A DNA stretch of 64,000 bases from the NCBI RefSeq assembly GCF_001513955.1, contig NZ_KQ948144.1:254853-318852 (forward strand). The letters are read 5' to 3'. Within the stretch, counting starts at the first letter, position 1, and each line of letters opens with the position of its first letter. This document shows positions 47,879-56,807 of the stretch, in pieces. The translations under genes and the position numbers were made by a program. This DNA comes from Streptomyces pseudovenezuelae. Its GTDB lineage: Bacteria; Actinomycetota; Actinomycetes; Streptomycetales; Streptomycetaceae. The notes under the pieces were generated by a model, which made no database searches, was not told the DNA's origin, and saw only the letters and a list, made by a program, of their open reading frames with translations.

Positions 47879-50800
47879 GTGGTGGTGCAGGTCGAGCGGG
47901 ACGAGGTGGAGCGGCCGTTAGTGGCCCAGCTGGAGGCCATGGGGTGGACGCACGTCCCGGGCGTGGAGCTGGACACGCTCGACGCGGCCGTGCCGCTGCT
48001 CGTCGACCAGCTCGGGCCGGCGCTGCGGCGGATCAACCTCCGGGGCAGTGACGGTCAGCCCTGGATGGGTGAGGACGACATCCGGCGGGCGGTCGGCGAG
48101 CTCGCTTCCCTCTCCCTCGGCAGCGGCGTCGTGCAGGCGAACCTCGCGGCCACCGACATGCTGCTCCACGGCTGGACGCTTCCCTCGCCCTCCGCAGCGC
48201 ACGGCGGTCCGTCCGCCACCGTGCAGTACATCGAGTGGCATCCGGACCTCGTCACGCGCAACACCTTCACCGTCGTCGACCAGCTCCGCGTGCGCAGCCG
48301 TTCCGGCGAGCTGTCGATACTCGACGTCGTCCTCTTCGTGAACGGCATCCCGCTCGTTGCCGTCGAGTGCAAGAGCCCCGATCTCGCCGAGCCCGTCCGC
48401 AGTGCCGTGCTCGACCTCCGGCACTACGCCGGGAATCCTGTCCTGGACCTCGACTCCACCGGGGCCCCGGTCCCCGCCGGTGTGCCGGAACTGTTCCGGA
48501 CCGTGCAGCTCCTCGTCGCCGCGACCGGTGAGACCGCCCACCTGGGTACCGTCACCTCCGAGCCCGAGCACTTCCATCCGTGGCGCAGCGTCGAGCCGGA
48601 GGAGGAGAGCACGTTGCGGCGGGAGCTGCGTACCGCCGGACTGCTCGCGGACGACGCCGACCCGGCCGCGCCCCCGCCGCTCGGCGAGCAGCAGAAGCTC
48701 GTCGGTGTGGTCCTGCGGCCAGCCGCCCTGCTCAACGTCGTACGGCACTACGTGATCCCGATGGCCGTCGAGTCGGATGCGGACGGCGGTGCCGTGAGGA
48801 CCGTGAAGGCCGTCGCCCGGCACCAGCAGTACCGGGCCGCCGAGAAGGCCGTACGCAGACTGCTGAACGGGCGGGCGCGTGCCGGGCGTGACACCGAGGA
48901 CGAGCGTGGCGGTGTCATCTGGCACACGCAGGGCTCCGGCAAGTCGCTGACCATGACGTTCCTGGTGCGACGGGTGCACCTGCACCATGAGCTCAGTGAG
49001 TTCATGGTGGTCGTGGTCACCGACCGCACCCAGTTGCAGACCCAGCTCTCACGGACGCTGAAGCTCAGCGAGTCGGACGTCGAGACGGCGAAGACCCGGA
49101 CGCAGATGGAGGGGCTGCTGCGCGACGGCGGGCGGCGCGTCGTCTTCGGCATGATCCAGAAGTGCGGGACCGGGTTCACCTTCGCCGGGGAGGCGGAAGG
49201 CAGCGGGGACGACCGGGATCTGACGGGAGAGGGAACGGGCGGGGGCGAGGACGAAAGCCCCGGACCCGTACCGGACTTCCCCGAGTGCAACAGGTCGTCG
49301 GACATCCTCGTCCTCGTCGACGAAGCGCATCGTTCCCACACCAGCGTCCTGCACGCGGCCCTGCGCAAGGCGATCCCGAACGCCGCCAAGATCGGGTTCA
49401 CGGGGACGCCCATCATCACCGGGCGCGAGGAGGACACGCGCCGGATCTTCGGGCGGGGCGACTCACCGCGTGGCTTCCTCGACGAATACCGGATGGAGGA
49501 CGCCGAGCACGACGGCGTCGTCGTCCGCATCCGCTACGAGGGACGGACGGGGGAGGGCGAGGTCCGTGACGGGGAGGTCCTCGACAGGGGGTTCGACGAC
49601 CTCGTCCGGGACCGCACTCCCGAGGAGCGGGCCGCGCTCCTCAAACGGTGGCCCACCGAGCGGGACGTCGCCGAGTCCGTTCCCATGATCGAGGCGAAGG
49701 CCGAGGACATGCTGGAGCACTGGGTGACCACCGTGCTGCCCGGCGGCTTCAAGGCACAGGTCGCCGCCGTCAGCCGGAAGGCGGCCGTGCAGTACCACTA
49801 CGCCCTGCGCAGGGCCCGGGACGAACTGCTTGCGCGGCTGGCCGAGTTCGATCCGGAGTCAGTGACGGGGACACCGCTGGAGAAGCTGTCCGCCAGACAG
49901 CGCTACCTCCACCAGGCGTACCAGTTCCGGGCGTTGCTGCGGCGGATCGACTTCGTTCCCGTCATCTCCCCTGGGGCCGGCCGCAAGCGGGGGCAATGGC
50001 GGGAGTGGACCGACGCCGGTCGCCAGGAGGCGTACACCGAGCGCTTCCAGAAGGCCTTTCCCGAGCTGGCCCCCGATCCGGAGTGGGTCGCCGTGACCCC
50101 CTTCAACCCGCCGCAGGACCCGGCCCCTTCCACCGATCCCGCCGGGGGGATGAACACTCCGTGGTCCGAGGCCTCGAACAGCGAACCGTCGCCGCTCCCC
50201 ACCTCGGTCCCCGACCCCGTGCACCCCGACAGCCCCATCGCGTTCCTGATCGTGAAGTCCATGCTGCTCACGGGATTCGACGCCCCGCGCGAACAGGTGC
50301 TCTATCTGGACCGGCCGATCCGGGACGTCGAGCTGCTCCAGGCCGTCGCGCGGGTCAACCGCACCTCGCCCGGCAAGGAGGTCGGTTACGTCGTCGACTA
50401 CTACGGCGTCTTCGAGCACCTTTCCAGCGCACTCGCCGGGTACCGGAACGCCGACGTCACCGACACCATGCGAGATCTGTCCTACGAGGTGGACAAGCTC
50501 GGGCCCGCCGCCCAGGAGGTCCGTGACTTCCTGCGGCGCAACGGCATCGACGACGCGCAGCTCGACCAGCTCGCGAAGCTGGGGCCCGCGGCCCTCGCCC
50601 TGCAGCCCGAAGACCTGCGGTTCGACTTCGACGAGGTGCTGCACGCGTTCCTCGCCACCCTCGAACGTGTCCTTCCGCATGAGGACGCCCTGGACTACGT
50701 CGCGGACGCCCGGCGCTGGAGCCTGCTCCAGAAGCGGGTGCGGCGGCTGTGCCGGGACGCCGAGGGCGGCACGTTCACCCTGCGCCGGTACGGGCGCAAG

Positions 50801-51451
50801 GTCCGGGCGATGATCGCCGACCACCTCGAAGGGCCGGAGATCGACCAGGTCATCCCGCCGGTCTCGCTCACCGCCCTGACCTTCGACGACGCCGTGCGGC
50901 GGCTGCCGCCGCAGGAGGCCGCGGCGGAGATGGGCCATGCGCTCCGCTTCCACCTGGAGGAGCGGACCAAGAGGGAGGACCCCGCGAAGTACGAGCGGCT
51001 CTCCAAGCGTCTGGAAGAGATCCTGCGCACGATGCCGGGCCGCTTCGAGGAGCAGATCGAGGAGTTCGGCCCGCTGATCGAGGAGGCCCGGCAGGAACAG
51101 GAGGAGTCCCCGGAACTCGCCGGGCTCACGCCGCTCGAACAGCGGGTGTACCGGCTGGTGGAGCAGATCCTGGAGGACACCCCCGGAATCAGGCTCGCCG
51201 GTGACGGAGACGTCAGGCGGCTAGCGGGCAGGGTGTGCGACGTGGCCACCAGAGCCATGGCCAGGGCGTCGTACCAGGGGCAGCACCAGGACATAAGCGC
51301 GCTGGCCGGGGACCTCCAGGACGTCCTGCTTGGTAACGATGTCCGGCCCGTGGACGGGGACTGGGCGGCGTTGGGGAACGCGGCGGAGCGCCTGGCGTCC
51401 TTCGCACAGAACAACCTGCGGCAGTTCCGGAGCAGGGCGAGGGGAGAATAG
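47879..51451 (+). CDS. hsdR: Type I restriction endonuclease subunit HsdR
   Basis: About 1190 residues, cytoplasmic ATP-dependent translocase/nuclease. The nuclease site is ILDVVLFVNGIPLVAVECK, with Asp and Glu-x-Lys at about residue 163. Helicase Walker A is HTQGSGKSLTM at about 350 and the DEAH box is LVDEAHRSH at about 480; FTGTPI and later ARVNRTSPGK are further SF2 motifs. The C-terminal third is helical and probably contacts HsdM. A GTG at 47879 after GGAGAGG was chosen over ATG 47834, which lacks a ribosome binding site. hsdR is separated from hsdMS by four unrelated genes but completes the system. Confidence 0.94.
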   Translation: MVVQVERDEVERPLVAQLEAMGWTHVPGVELDTLDAAVPLLVDQLGPALRRINLRGSDGQPWMGEDDIRRAVGELASLSLGSGVVQANLAATDMLLHGWTLPSPSAAHGGPSATVQYIEWHPDLVTRNTFTVVDQLRVRSRSGELSILDVVLFVNGIPLVAVECKSPDLAEPVRSAVLDLRHYAGNPVLDLDSTGAPVPAGVPELFRTVQLLVAATGETAHLGTVTSEPEHFHPWRSVEPEEESTLRRELRTAGLLADDADPAAPPPLGEQQKLVGVVLRPAALLNVVRHYVIPMAVESDADGGAVRTVKAVARHQQYRAAEKAVRRLLNGRARAGRDTEDERGGVIWHTQGSGKSLTMTFLVRRVHLHHELSEFMVVVVTDRTQLQTQLSRTLKLSESDVETAKTRTQMEGLLRDGGRRVVFGMIQKCGTGFTFAGEAEGSGDDRDLTGEGTGGGEDESPGPVPDFPECNRSSDILVLVDEAHRSHTSVLHAALRKAIPNAAKIGFTGTPIITGREEDTRRIFGRGDSPRGFLDEYRMEDAEHDGVVVRIRYEGRTGEGEVRDGEVLDRGFDDLVRDRTPEERAALLKRWPTERDVAESVPMIEAKAEDMLEHWVTTVLPGGFKAQVAAVSRKAAVQYHYALRRARDELLARLAEFDPESVTGTPLEKLSARQRYLHQAYQFRALLRRIDFVPVISPGAGRKRGQWREWTDAGRQEAYTERFQKAFPELAPDPEWVAVTPFNPPQDPAPSTDPAGGMNTPWSEASNSEPSPLPTSVPDPVHPDSPIAFLIVKSMLLTGFDAPREQVLYLDRPIRDVELLQAVARVNRTSPGKEVGYVVDYYGVFEHLSSALAGYRNADVTDTMRDLSYEVDKLGPAAQEVRDFLRRNGIDDAQLDQLAKLGPAALALQPEDLRFDFDEVLHAFLATLERVLPHEDALDYVADARRWSLLQKRVRRLCRDAEGGTFTLRRYGRKVRAMIADHLEGPEIDQVIPPVSLTALTFDDAVRRLPPQEAAAEMGHALRFHLEERTKREDPAKYERLSKRLEEILRTMPGRFEEQIEEFGPLIEEARQEQEESPELAGLTPLEQRVYRLVEQILEDTPGIRLAGDGDVRRLAGRVCDVATRAMARASYQGQHQDISALAGDLQDVLLGNDVRPVDGDWAALGNAAERLASFAQNNLRQFRSRARGE

Positions 51452-51455
51452 GCGG

Positions 51456-52235
51456 GTGACCGCTCCGGCCGACCCCTCGACGTCTTCCGCCCCCGAAGCC
51501 CTCCTCACCGTGGACGGACTGTCCCTGCGGGTACGGGCCAGCGCCCGCAGGAAACGGTTCGCCCTGACCGTCGAGACCGACGCGACCCTCACCCTGCACA
51601 CCCCGGCCGGGCGCTCGACGGCCGAGGCGGAGCAGTTCGTCCGCGCGCACCGGGACTGGCTGATGACCAAGCGGCGGGAGCGGGAGCGCACCCGCCCGCT
51701 CAGCCCCGTCAAGCGGCTCGCCGACGGAGAGGTCTTCCGCTACCTGGGGAGGACGTACCGACTGGCCGTGTCCGGCGAGGAGGGGGCGGGCGGAGAGGTC
51801 CGGCTGATCGCGGGACGCCTCGTCATGGGCCCGGATCTGGCGGCGGAGCCGCAGGCGGGTCGGGCGGCGCTGGTCGACTGGTACTGCCGGGCCGGCCGGA
51901 GGTGGACGGGACAGCGGCTTCAGCCCTGGGCGGCCCGCATGGGGGTGACCGAGCCGGAACTCGACGTGCGGGACCTGGGAGACCGATGGGGTTCCTACCG
52001 GCCGCCGCAGGCCGGGGCAGGCGCCAAGGGTCTGATGAGTCTCGGGTGGCCACTCTTCCAGCTGCCCATGCATCTGATCGACTACGTCATCGCCCATGAA
52101 CTGGCCCACGTGAAGGTGTCCGGGCACCGGGAGGACTTCTGGCGGCTGCTGCGGGTGGCGCTGCCTGAGTACGAGGAGCGGCGGGCGGACCTCGACGAGC
52201 TGGGGCGACGGCTCTGGATGGGCGACATTCGGTAG
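51456..52235 (+). CDS. YgjP-like zinc metallopeptidase (DUF45/M48-type)
   Basis: A 259-residue protein of the YgjP/SprT-like group. The zinc site is HELAHVKVSGH, with HExxH and a third His, followed by FWRLL. The upstream YgjP hallmark RWGSYRPP and N-terminal VRASARRKRFALTVETDATLTLHTP are also present. GTG at 51456 begins 4 bp after the hsdR stop, with GGGGAG spanning the junction, so it is cotranscribed and coupled with hsdR. Genes of this kind recur beside hsdR in other bacteria (general knowledge). Its role in restriction is unknown. Confidence 0.88.
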   Translation: MTAPADPSTSSAPEALLTVDGLSLRVRASARRKRFALTVETDATLTLHTPAGRSTAEAEQFVRAHRDWLMTKRRERERTRPLSPVKRLADGEVFRYLGRTYRLAVSGEEGAGGEVRLIAGRLVMGPDLAAEPQAGRAALVDWYCRAGRRWTGQRLQPWAARMGVTEPELDVRDLGDRWGSYRPPQAGAGAKGLMSLGWPLFQLPMHLIDYVIAHELAHVKVSGHREDFWRLLRVALPEYEERRADLDELGRRLWMGDIR

Positions 52236-52239
52236 GCCC

Positions 52240-52274
52240 GGCTGGACTCCCTTCATCGAGACAGGAGTCCAGCC
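52240..52274. terminator. Bidirectional terminator at island edge
   Basis: GGCTGGACTCC pairs with GGAGTCCAGCC (11-bp perfect stem, 13-base loop) between the convergent YgjP-like and endonuclease I genes. Confidence 0.88.
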
Positions 52275-52284
52275 ACAGCAACGG

Positions 52285-53091
52285 CTACCAGATCGCCTCG
52301 ACCCACTCCGGGTGGTCGATGAACGGGTTGCGGTTGTGCTGGTAGGTGTCGTAGATGACCTGGTTGCGCTTCTCCTCGAAGGCGCTCGGCGGGTCCGCCT
52401 CGTTCCAGGCCTTGAGGACGGAGAGCTTGCCCATGTAGGGGTTGGAGCCGTTGCCGACCTTCTCGTTGGGCTCCAGGTCGGCGAAGCCGTCGCCGCCGTC
52501 GTAGCGCACGGCCATGTAGAGGATCATGCGGGCCACGTCACCCCGGTCCGCGGCGCGCGGCGCGAAGGAGTCGGAGTCGACGGTGCTGCCGCCGCCGCCC
52601 GTGACGGCACTGCCGCCGTTGTCGAAGTCGAGGTTGCCGCGGATGCTGTTGACCTGGACGTCCGCGGGGCGCAGGTGGTGCAGATCGGTGCCGGGACCGG
52701 TCACCTCGCCGAAGTCGCCGTGGGACTTGGCCCACACGTGTTCGCGGTTCCAGTCGCCCGTGTCACCGCCGTTGAGGGACTTGCTCCGGGAGACACCGCT
52801 GTACAGCAGGATCACGTTGCTGCTGTTGTTCGGGTCCTGGTCGGTGACCTTCAGCGCGTCCCAGACGGCGGAGTACGAGATCTTCGAGACGTTGGCGCTG
52901 ATGATCGTGTGCAGGGAGGACTTCAGGCTCGTGCCCGTCTTGCCGACCGCGTTCTTGTAGTACGTCGTGTCGTACGCGGTGGTCGTGGCGGCGGCCGGGG
53001 TCGTGGTCACGACCGGGGCGGCGAGCCCGGCCAGCACGGCGGCGGTGGTGAGTGCCACCGACTTCCAGCTGCGGTTGCGTGTCGCCAGCAT
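52285..53091 (-). CDS. Secreted endonuclease I (extracellular His-Me nuclease)
   Basis: A 268-residue secreted nuclease. A signal peptide (RNRSWKSVALTTAAVLAGLAAP, cleavage after TPAAAT) precedes the endonuclease I domain. The His-Me active region is WNREHVWAKSHGDFG, and TDLHHLRPADVQVNSIRGNLDFD is the second hallmark. Length fits a minimal enzyme of the family, which degrades DNA non-specifically outside the cell. No strong Shine-Dalgarno precedes the ATG at 53089-53091, but this start gives the clean signal peptide. It borders the restriction island but looks like an independent gene. Confidence 0.92.
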   Translation of the reverse strand: MLATRNRSWKSVALTTAAVLAGLAAPVVTTTPAAATTTAYDTTYYKNAVGKTGTSLKSSLHTIISANVSKISYSAVWDALKVTDQDPNNSSNVILLYSGVSRSKSLNGGDTGDWNREHVWAKSHGDFGEVTGPGTDLHHLRPADVQVNSIRGNLDFDNGGSAVTGGGGSTVDSDSFAPRAADRGDVARMILYMAVRYDGGDGFADLEPNEKVGNGSNPYMGKLSVLKAWNEADPPSAFEEKRNQVIYDTYQHNRNPFIDHPEWVEAIW

Positions 53092-53236
53092 GAGGGGGGT
53101 CCCATCTACGCGGGTTGAATGGAGGCGGCAGTTGGGAGAGTGACATGGACATGCGGCCGTGTAAATGGATTGCACGTGTCCATTGGGTGACCTGAAACGG
53201 CAAATCGGGCCGTGTCTACGCGAGTTGACACGCGAA

Positions 53237-53267
53237 AGCGGCCCCCGACGCGTGATCGGGGGCCGCT
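53237..53267 (-). terminator. Terminator of the glycosyltransferase gene
   Basis: AGCGGCCCCCGA pairs with TCGGGGGCCGCT (12-bp perfect stem, 7-base loop), starting 15 bases after the stop at 53282. Confidence 0.92.
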
Positions 53268-53281
53268 CCGCCGGGACTTGG

Positions 53282-55480
53282 TCAGCTGACGTCCGACGGG
53301 TCCAGGCGGTAGACCGACGACTGGCCGGTCGTGGTCGTCGCCGCGGACCCGCTCGTGGCGCTGTAGTCGCTCGCCTTCACCGCGGTGCCGTTCTTCTGCA
53401 CCCAGCTGGTGATCTCCTGGCTGAGGCCGCTGTTGCCGCCCATGCCACCGCCGCCGAGCTGGATGTAGTGCAGCTCGCCCTTCTTCACCAGTTCCTTGAG
53501 CTTGGTGAGGGTCATCGCCTGGTCCGTGCCGGTGAACCCCCACATGGAGATGACCGGCCGGTGGGTGCTGAGGATCAGCTGGCCGGCACCTTGTGAATTG
53601 GACACCGCGAGCAGCCACTTGGCGCCGTCCTGGTGCTTCTCCAGGTACGAGACCAGCGCGCTGTCGACACTGCCGCCCATGCCGCCGCCGGGGCCACCGC
53701 TCGTGCCGCCGGTGCCGCCGGGAGCCGTGCCGCCGCCCGGGAGCTCTCCGTTCGTGCCGCCGGGTGCGCCGCCGCCCTGCGGAAGCTCACCGGTGCCGCC
53801 GCCGGGCTGCATCTGACCGGTGCCGCCGCCGGGGAACTCCCCGCCCGCCCGACCGCCGCTCTGCTGGGTGCCGCCCGGCATCCGGCCGCCGGGGCCGCCG
53901 CTGCCGCCGCCGAAGCCACCCCGGCCGCCCCCGCCGCCCGGACCTCCCATGCCGCCCCCGGTCGACGGACCCGCCGTCGGGTTGGTGCCGCCCATGCCGC
54001 CGGTGGTGGCGGAGAAGGCCGGCGAGGCGGCGTACGCCGTCGGACCCGCGAGGGCCGCCACGATCGCCGCGGCGACCGACACCCCGAGCAGCCGGAGCCT
54101 CGTCCCCGAGCCCGCCGTACGGAAGACGAACAGGCCCGCGATCGCCAGGACCATGAGGACGCCGAGGACCGGCCACAGCCAGGTGTTCCAGCCGGTGGCC
54201 CGGCGCAGCAGCACGATCGCCCAGACGCCGGTGACCGCGAGTCCGGCCGGCAGCACCCAGGACCAGCGGGCGTCACCGCTCCGGAAGGCCCGCCACAGCA
54301 GGACGGCGCCCGCGCCGGTCAGGGCCGCGATACCGGGGGCGAGCGCGGTCGTGTAGTACGGGTGCATGGTGCCCTCGGCCATCGCGAAGGTCAGGTAGTG
54401 CAGCACCAGCCAGCCGCCCCACAGGACGAGCGCGGCCCGGGGCAGGTCGGTGCGCGGCGCGCGGCCGCACAGCAGCAGGCCGGCGACGAGCGCGAGGAAG
54501 GCGAAGGGGATCAGCCAGGAGATCTGGCCGCCGAGGATGTCGTTGAACATCCGGCCGATGCCCGCGGTGCCGGCGAAGGTACCGCCCCCGCCCCCGCCGC
54601 CTCCGCCGTTGCCCTCGCCGCCGAGGACCCGGCCCAGGCCGTTGTAGCCCATGATCAGGTTCCAGGCGGAGCCGTCCGTCGAACCGCCGATGTAGGGCCG
54701 GTCGTCGGCCGGGACGAGCGAGACCGCCGTCGCCCACCAGAAGCTGGAGACCGCCAACGCCACGGCCGCGAGGGCCAGGTTGACGGCCTTCCTCCTCCAG
54801 CCGAGCTTCGACGCGTACACGTACACCGCGAAGACGGCCGGCAGGGCGATGTAGCCCTGGAGCATCTTGGTGTTGAAGGCGAGCCCGAACAGGACCGCGG
54901 AGCCGATCAGCGGCAGCAGCCGGTCGGTGCGCACCGCGCGCAGTGCCAGGGCGGCGCCGCCCACCATGAGCAGCACCAGGATCGTGTCGGGGTTGTTGTC
55001 CCGGTTGATCGCGACGGTGATCGGGGTCAGCGCGAGGACGAGCGCGGCGATCGCGGCCGCCACGTGCCCGAACACCCGCTTCACGGAGGTGTGCAGGATC
55101 CAGATCGTGCCGAGGGCGGCCGCGATCTCGGGCAGCATCATCTGCCAGGTGCCGAAGCCGAGGACCCGGCACGACAGCCCCATGATCATCAGCGCGAACG
55201 GCGGCTTGTCGACGGTGAGGAAGTTCCCCGCGTCCAGCGAGCCGAAGAACCAGGCCTTCCAACTCTGCGTACCGCTGTAGACCGCCGCGCTGTAGAAGCT
55301 GTTGAGGCTGTTGCCGCTCAGGTTCCAGCCGTACAGGACGCCGGCCAGCACCAGGATCGCGAGCAGGGCGGGCAGCGACCAGCGCGGGGCCCTGTCCGGA
55401 GGTGCCGCGGGCGGGGCCGGTGGCGGCCGGTCGGCGGACACGGGCGCGGTGTGGGGGTGGGGATCGGTGGCAGATGTCAC
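53282..55480 (-). CDS. ArnT-like polytopic glycosyltransferase (GT39/PMT clan)
   Basis: A 732-residue membrane glycosyltransferase using a polyprenyl-phosphate sugar donor (family knowledge). After a Pro-rich tail come about 11-13 membrane helices; NSFYSAAVYSGTQSWKAWFFG and the conserved loop NFLTVDKPPFAL (DKPP) are typical of the ArnT/YfhO-like group. A poly-Gly run at about residue 298 interrupts an outer loop. Residues about 515-635 form a Gly/Pro-rich, low-complexity insert, before a conserved C-terminal soluble domain (RPVISMWGFTGTDQAMTLTKLKELVKKGELHYI in parts). GTG at 55478-55480 was chosen for its fit to the N-terminus. The acceptor is unknown. Confidence 0.85.
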   Translation of the reverse strand: MTSATDPHPHTAPVSADRPPPAPPAAPPDRAPRWSLPALLAILVLAGVLYGWNLSGNSLNSFYSAAVYSGTQSWKAWFFGSLDAGNFLTVDKPPFALMIMGLSCRVLGFGTWQMMLPEIAAALGTIWILHTSVKRVFGHVAAAIAALVLALTPITVAINRDNNPDTILVLLMVGGAALALRAVRTDRLLPLIGSAVLFGLAFNTKMLQGYIALPAVFAVYVYASKLGWRRKAVNLALAAVALAVSSFWWATAVSLVPADDRPYIGGSTDGSAWNLIMGYNGLGRVLGGEGNGGGGGGGGGTFAGTAGIGRMFNDILGGQISWLIPFAFLALVAGLLLCGRAPRTDLPRAALVLWGGWLVLHYLTFAMAEGTMHPYYTTALAPGIAALTGAGAVLLWRAFRSGDARWSWVLPAGLAVTGVWAIVLLRRATGWNTWLWPVLGVLMVLAIAGLFVFRTAGSGTRLRLLGVSVAAAIVAALAGPTAYAASPAFSATTGGMGGTNPTAGPSTGGGMGGPGGGGGRGGFGGGSGGPGGRMPGGTQQSGGRAGGEFPGGGTGQMQPGGGTGELPQGGGAPGGTNGELPGGGTAPGGTGGTSGGPGGGMGGSVDSALVSYLEKHQDGAKWLLAVSNSQGAGQLILSTHRPVISMWGFTGTDQAMTLTKLKELVKKGELHYIQLGGGGMGGNSGLSQEITSWVQKNGTAVKASDYSATSGSAATTTTGQSSVYRLDPSDVS

Positions 55481-55623
55481 CCGGGCATCGTGCAGAGGCG
55501 GCTTGGGCGGGGGCTGTGACGTACCTGGCGTCTTCCTGTGAAATTGCCACGCGCCAGGTAACGACTCGTACAACCATTCCCCATGCGTACAACCATTCCC
55601 CCGGACCCGAGAGTCAACTGGGC

Positions 55624-56466
55624 ATGACACGGGGGATATTCAGACACACGAAATGGATCGCGGCCGGTGCGCTGGCCGCCTGCGTCGCCGCCGCCACTCC
55701 GGCCGCCGCGGCGACCACACCGACCGTCAGCTGCACGTCCGCCAGGGCGGGCCTCGCCGACAAACTCAAGCGGGACATCACGTCCGCCGTCTCCAGCCGC
55801 TCCGGCACGATCGCCGTGGGCCTCTACGACCGTACGACCAAGACCACCTGCACCCTTCGTTCCTCCACCGCGTACGACTCCGCGAGCGTGGTCAAGGTGA
55901 CCGTCCTCGCCACGCTGCTGTGGGACGCGAAGAAGCACAACAGGTATCTGACCACCACCGAGAGCAACCTCGCCAAGGCCATGATCACCAAGTCGGACAA
56001 CGACGCCACCAGCAAGCTGTGGCGCCAGCTGGGCCTGACCAAGATCAAGGGCTTCCTCGCCGCGGCCGGCATGACCCAGACCAAGCCCGGGGCGAACAAC
56101 TACTGGGGCCTGACCCAGATCACCGTCACCGACGAGCAGAAGCTGCTCAAGCTGGTCACCGCGAAGAACACGGTCCTGAGCGACAACGCGCGTGCCTACA
56201 TCCTGAAGTTGATGGGCCAGGTCATCTCTTCGCAGCGCTGGGGCACACCGTACGGCGCCGGCTCGGGTATCGCCTGGCACGTCAAGAACGGCTGGCTCCA
56301 GCGCTCCACGCACGGCTGGCGGGTGCACAGCGTCGGCACCTTCACGGGCGGCGGCCACGACTACATGATCACGGTGCTCACGCACGGCAACAGCACGATG
56401 AACTACGGCATCACGACGATCCAGGGCGTCGCGAAGGTCATTCACAAGGACCTCGCGGCGAGCTGA
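55624..56466 (+). CDS. Secreted class A beta-lactamase-like serine hydrolase
   Basis: A 280-residue protein with a signal peptide (MTRGIFRHTKWIAAGALAACVAA, cleavage near PAAAA). The penicilloyl-serine-transferase fold is indicated by SVVK (Ser-x-x-Lys) in YDSASVVKVTVL, the SDN triad in TKSDNDATSKLW, and KNGW in place of KTG. The Glu166-type deacylation residue is not evident, so true beta-lactamase activity is doubtful; it fits the beta-lactamase-related serine hydrolases common in Streptomyces. It is divergent from the glycosyltransferase gene. Confidence 0.85.
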   Translation: MTRGIFRHTKWIAAGALAACVAAATPAAAATTPTVSCTSARAGLADKLKRDITSAVSSRSGTIAVGLYDRTTKTTCTLRSSTAYDSASVVKVTVLATLLWDAKKHNRYLTTTESNLAKAMITKSDNDATSKLWRQLGLTKIKGFLAAAGMTQTKPGANNYWGLTQITVTDEQKLLKLVTAKNTVLSDNARAYILKLMGQVISSQRWGTPYGAGSGIAWHVKNGWLQRSTHGWRVHSVGTFTGGGHDYMITVLTHGNSTMNYGITTIQGVAKVIHKDLAAS

Positions 56467-56807
56467 ACCGACGCCTGCGGACTCCCGCCCGCCCGTGCCG
56501 GCTCACGGATACCGACCGGCCTGGCGCGGCCTCCGGACGTCACCGGTTTGCCGCGCTGGGCTCGGGCGGGGCGCCTACAGGGATGCCGGTGCGGGTGGTC
56601 GGGCGGCTGCGGGTGCGTTGTGGCTGCTCGCGCAGTTCCCCGCGCCCCTGGGGAGGTGCGGTCACCTGCGCCACGACGGGCCCCTCGCCACCTTGCCCGT
56701 CGTCCGCGCTCGACCGCGGTGCGGGTCCGCACGCGAACAGCGACCGCCCGCCGGCGCTTCATGACGCGGACTCCCGGACGTCACCGGGCCGCCCTACGGT
56801 GACGCCC
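56467..56807 (+). other. Intergenic region, 341 bp, with a dispersed repeat
   Basis: No gene is supported. It carries the repeat described at 56604-56655 and must contain the promoter of the next gene, for which no clear -10/-35 was found. Confidence 0.5.
56604..56655. repeat. Copy of a dispersed Streptomyces intergenic repeat
   Basis: The stretch around GCGCAGTTCCCCGCGCCCCT (56630-56649), preceded by GGTGCGTTGTGGCTG, matches from memory a sequence found many times downstream of genes in Streptomyces. Elsewhere it often forms an inverted copy acting as a hairpin; here only one arm is seen. Confidence 0.6.

Noticed and set aside
39748..52284. Integrase, transposase, att duplication or prophage genes at the island borders
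   Set aside because: None seen. The only tRNA gene (tRNA-His) is 33 kb away, so tRNA-targeted integration at this site is not supported.
53640..54010. Tandem DNA repeat or array in the glycosyltransferase gene
   Set aside because: The repetition is irregular and fully in frame as Gly/Pro codons, so it is a low-complexity protein segment.
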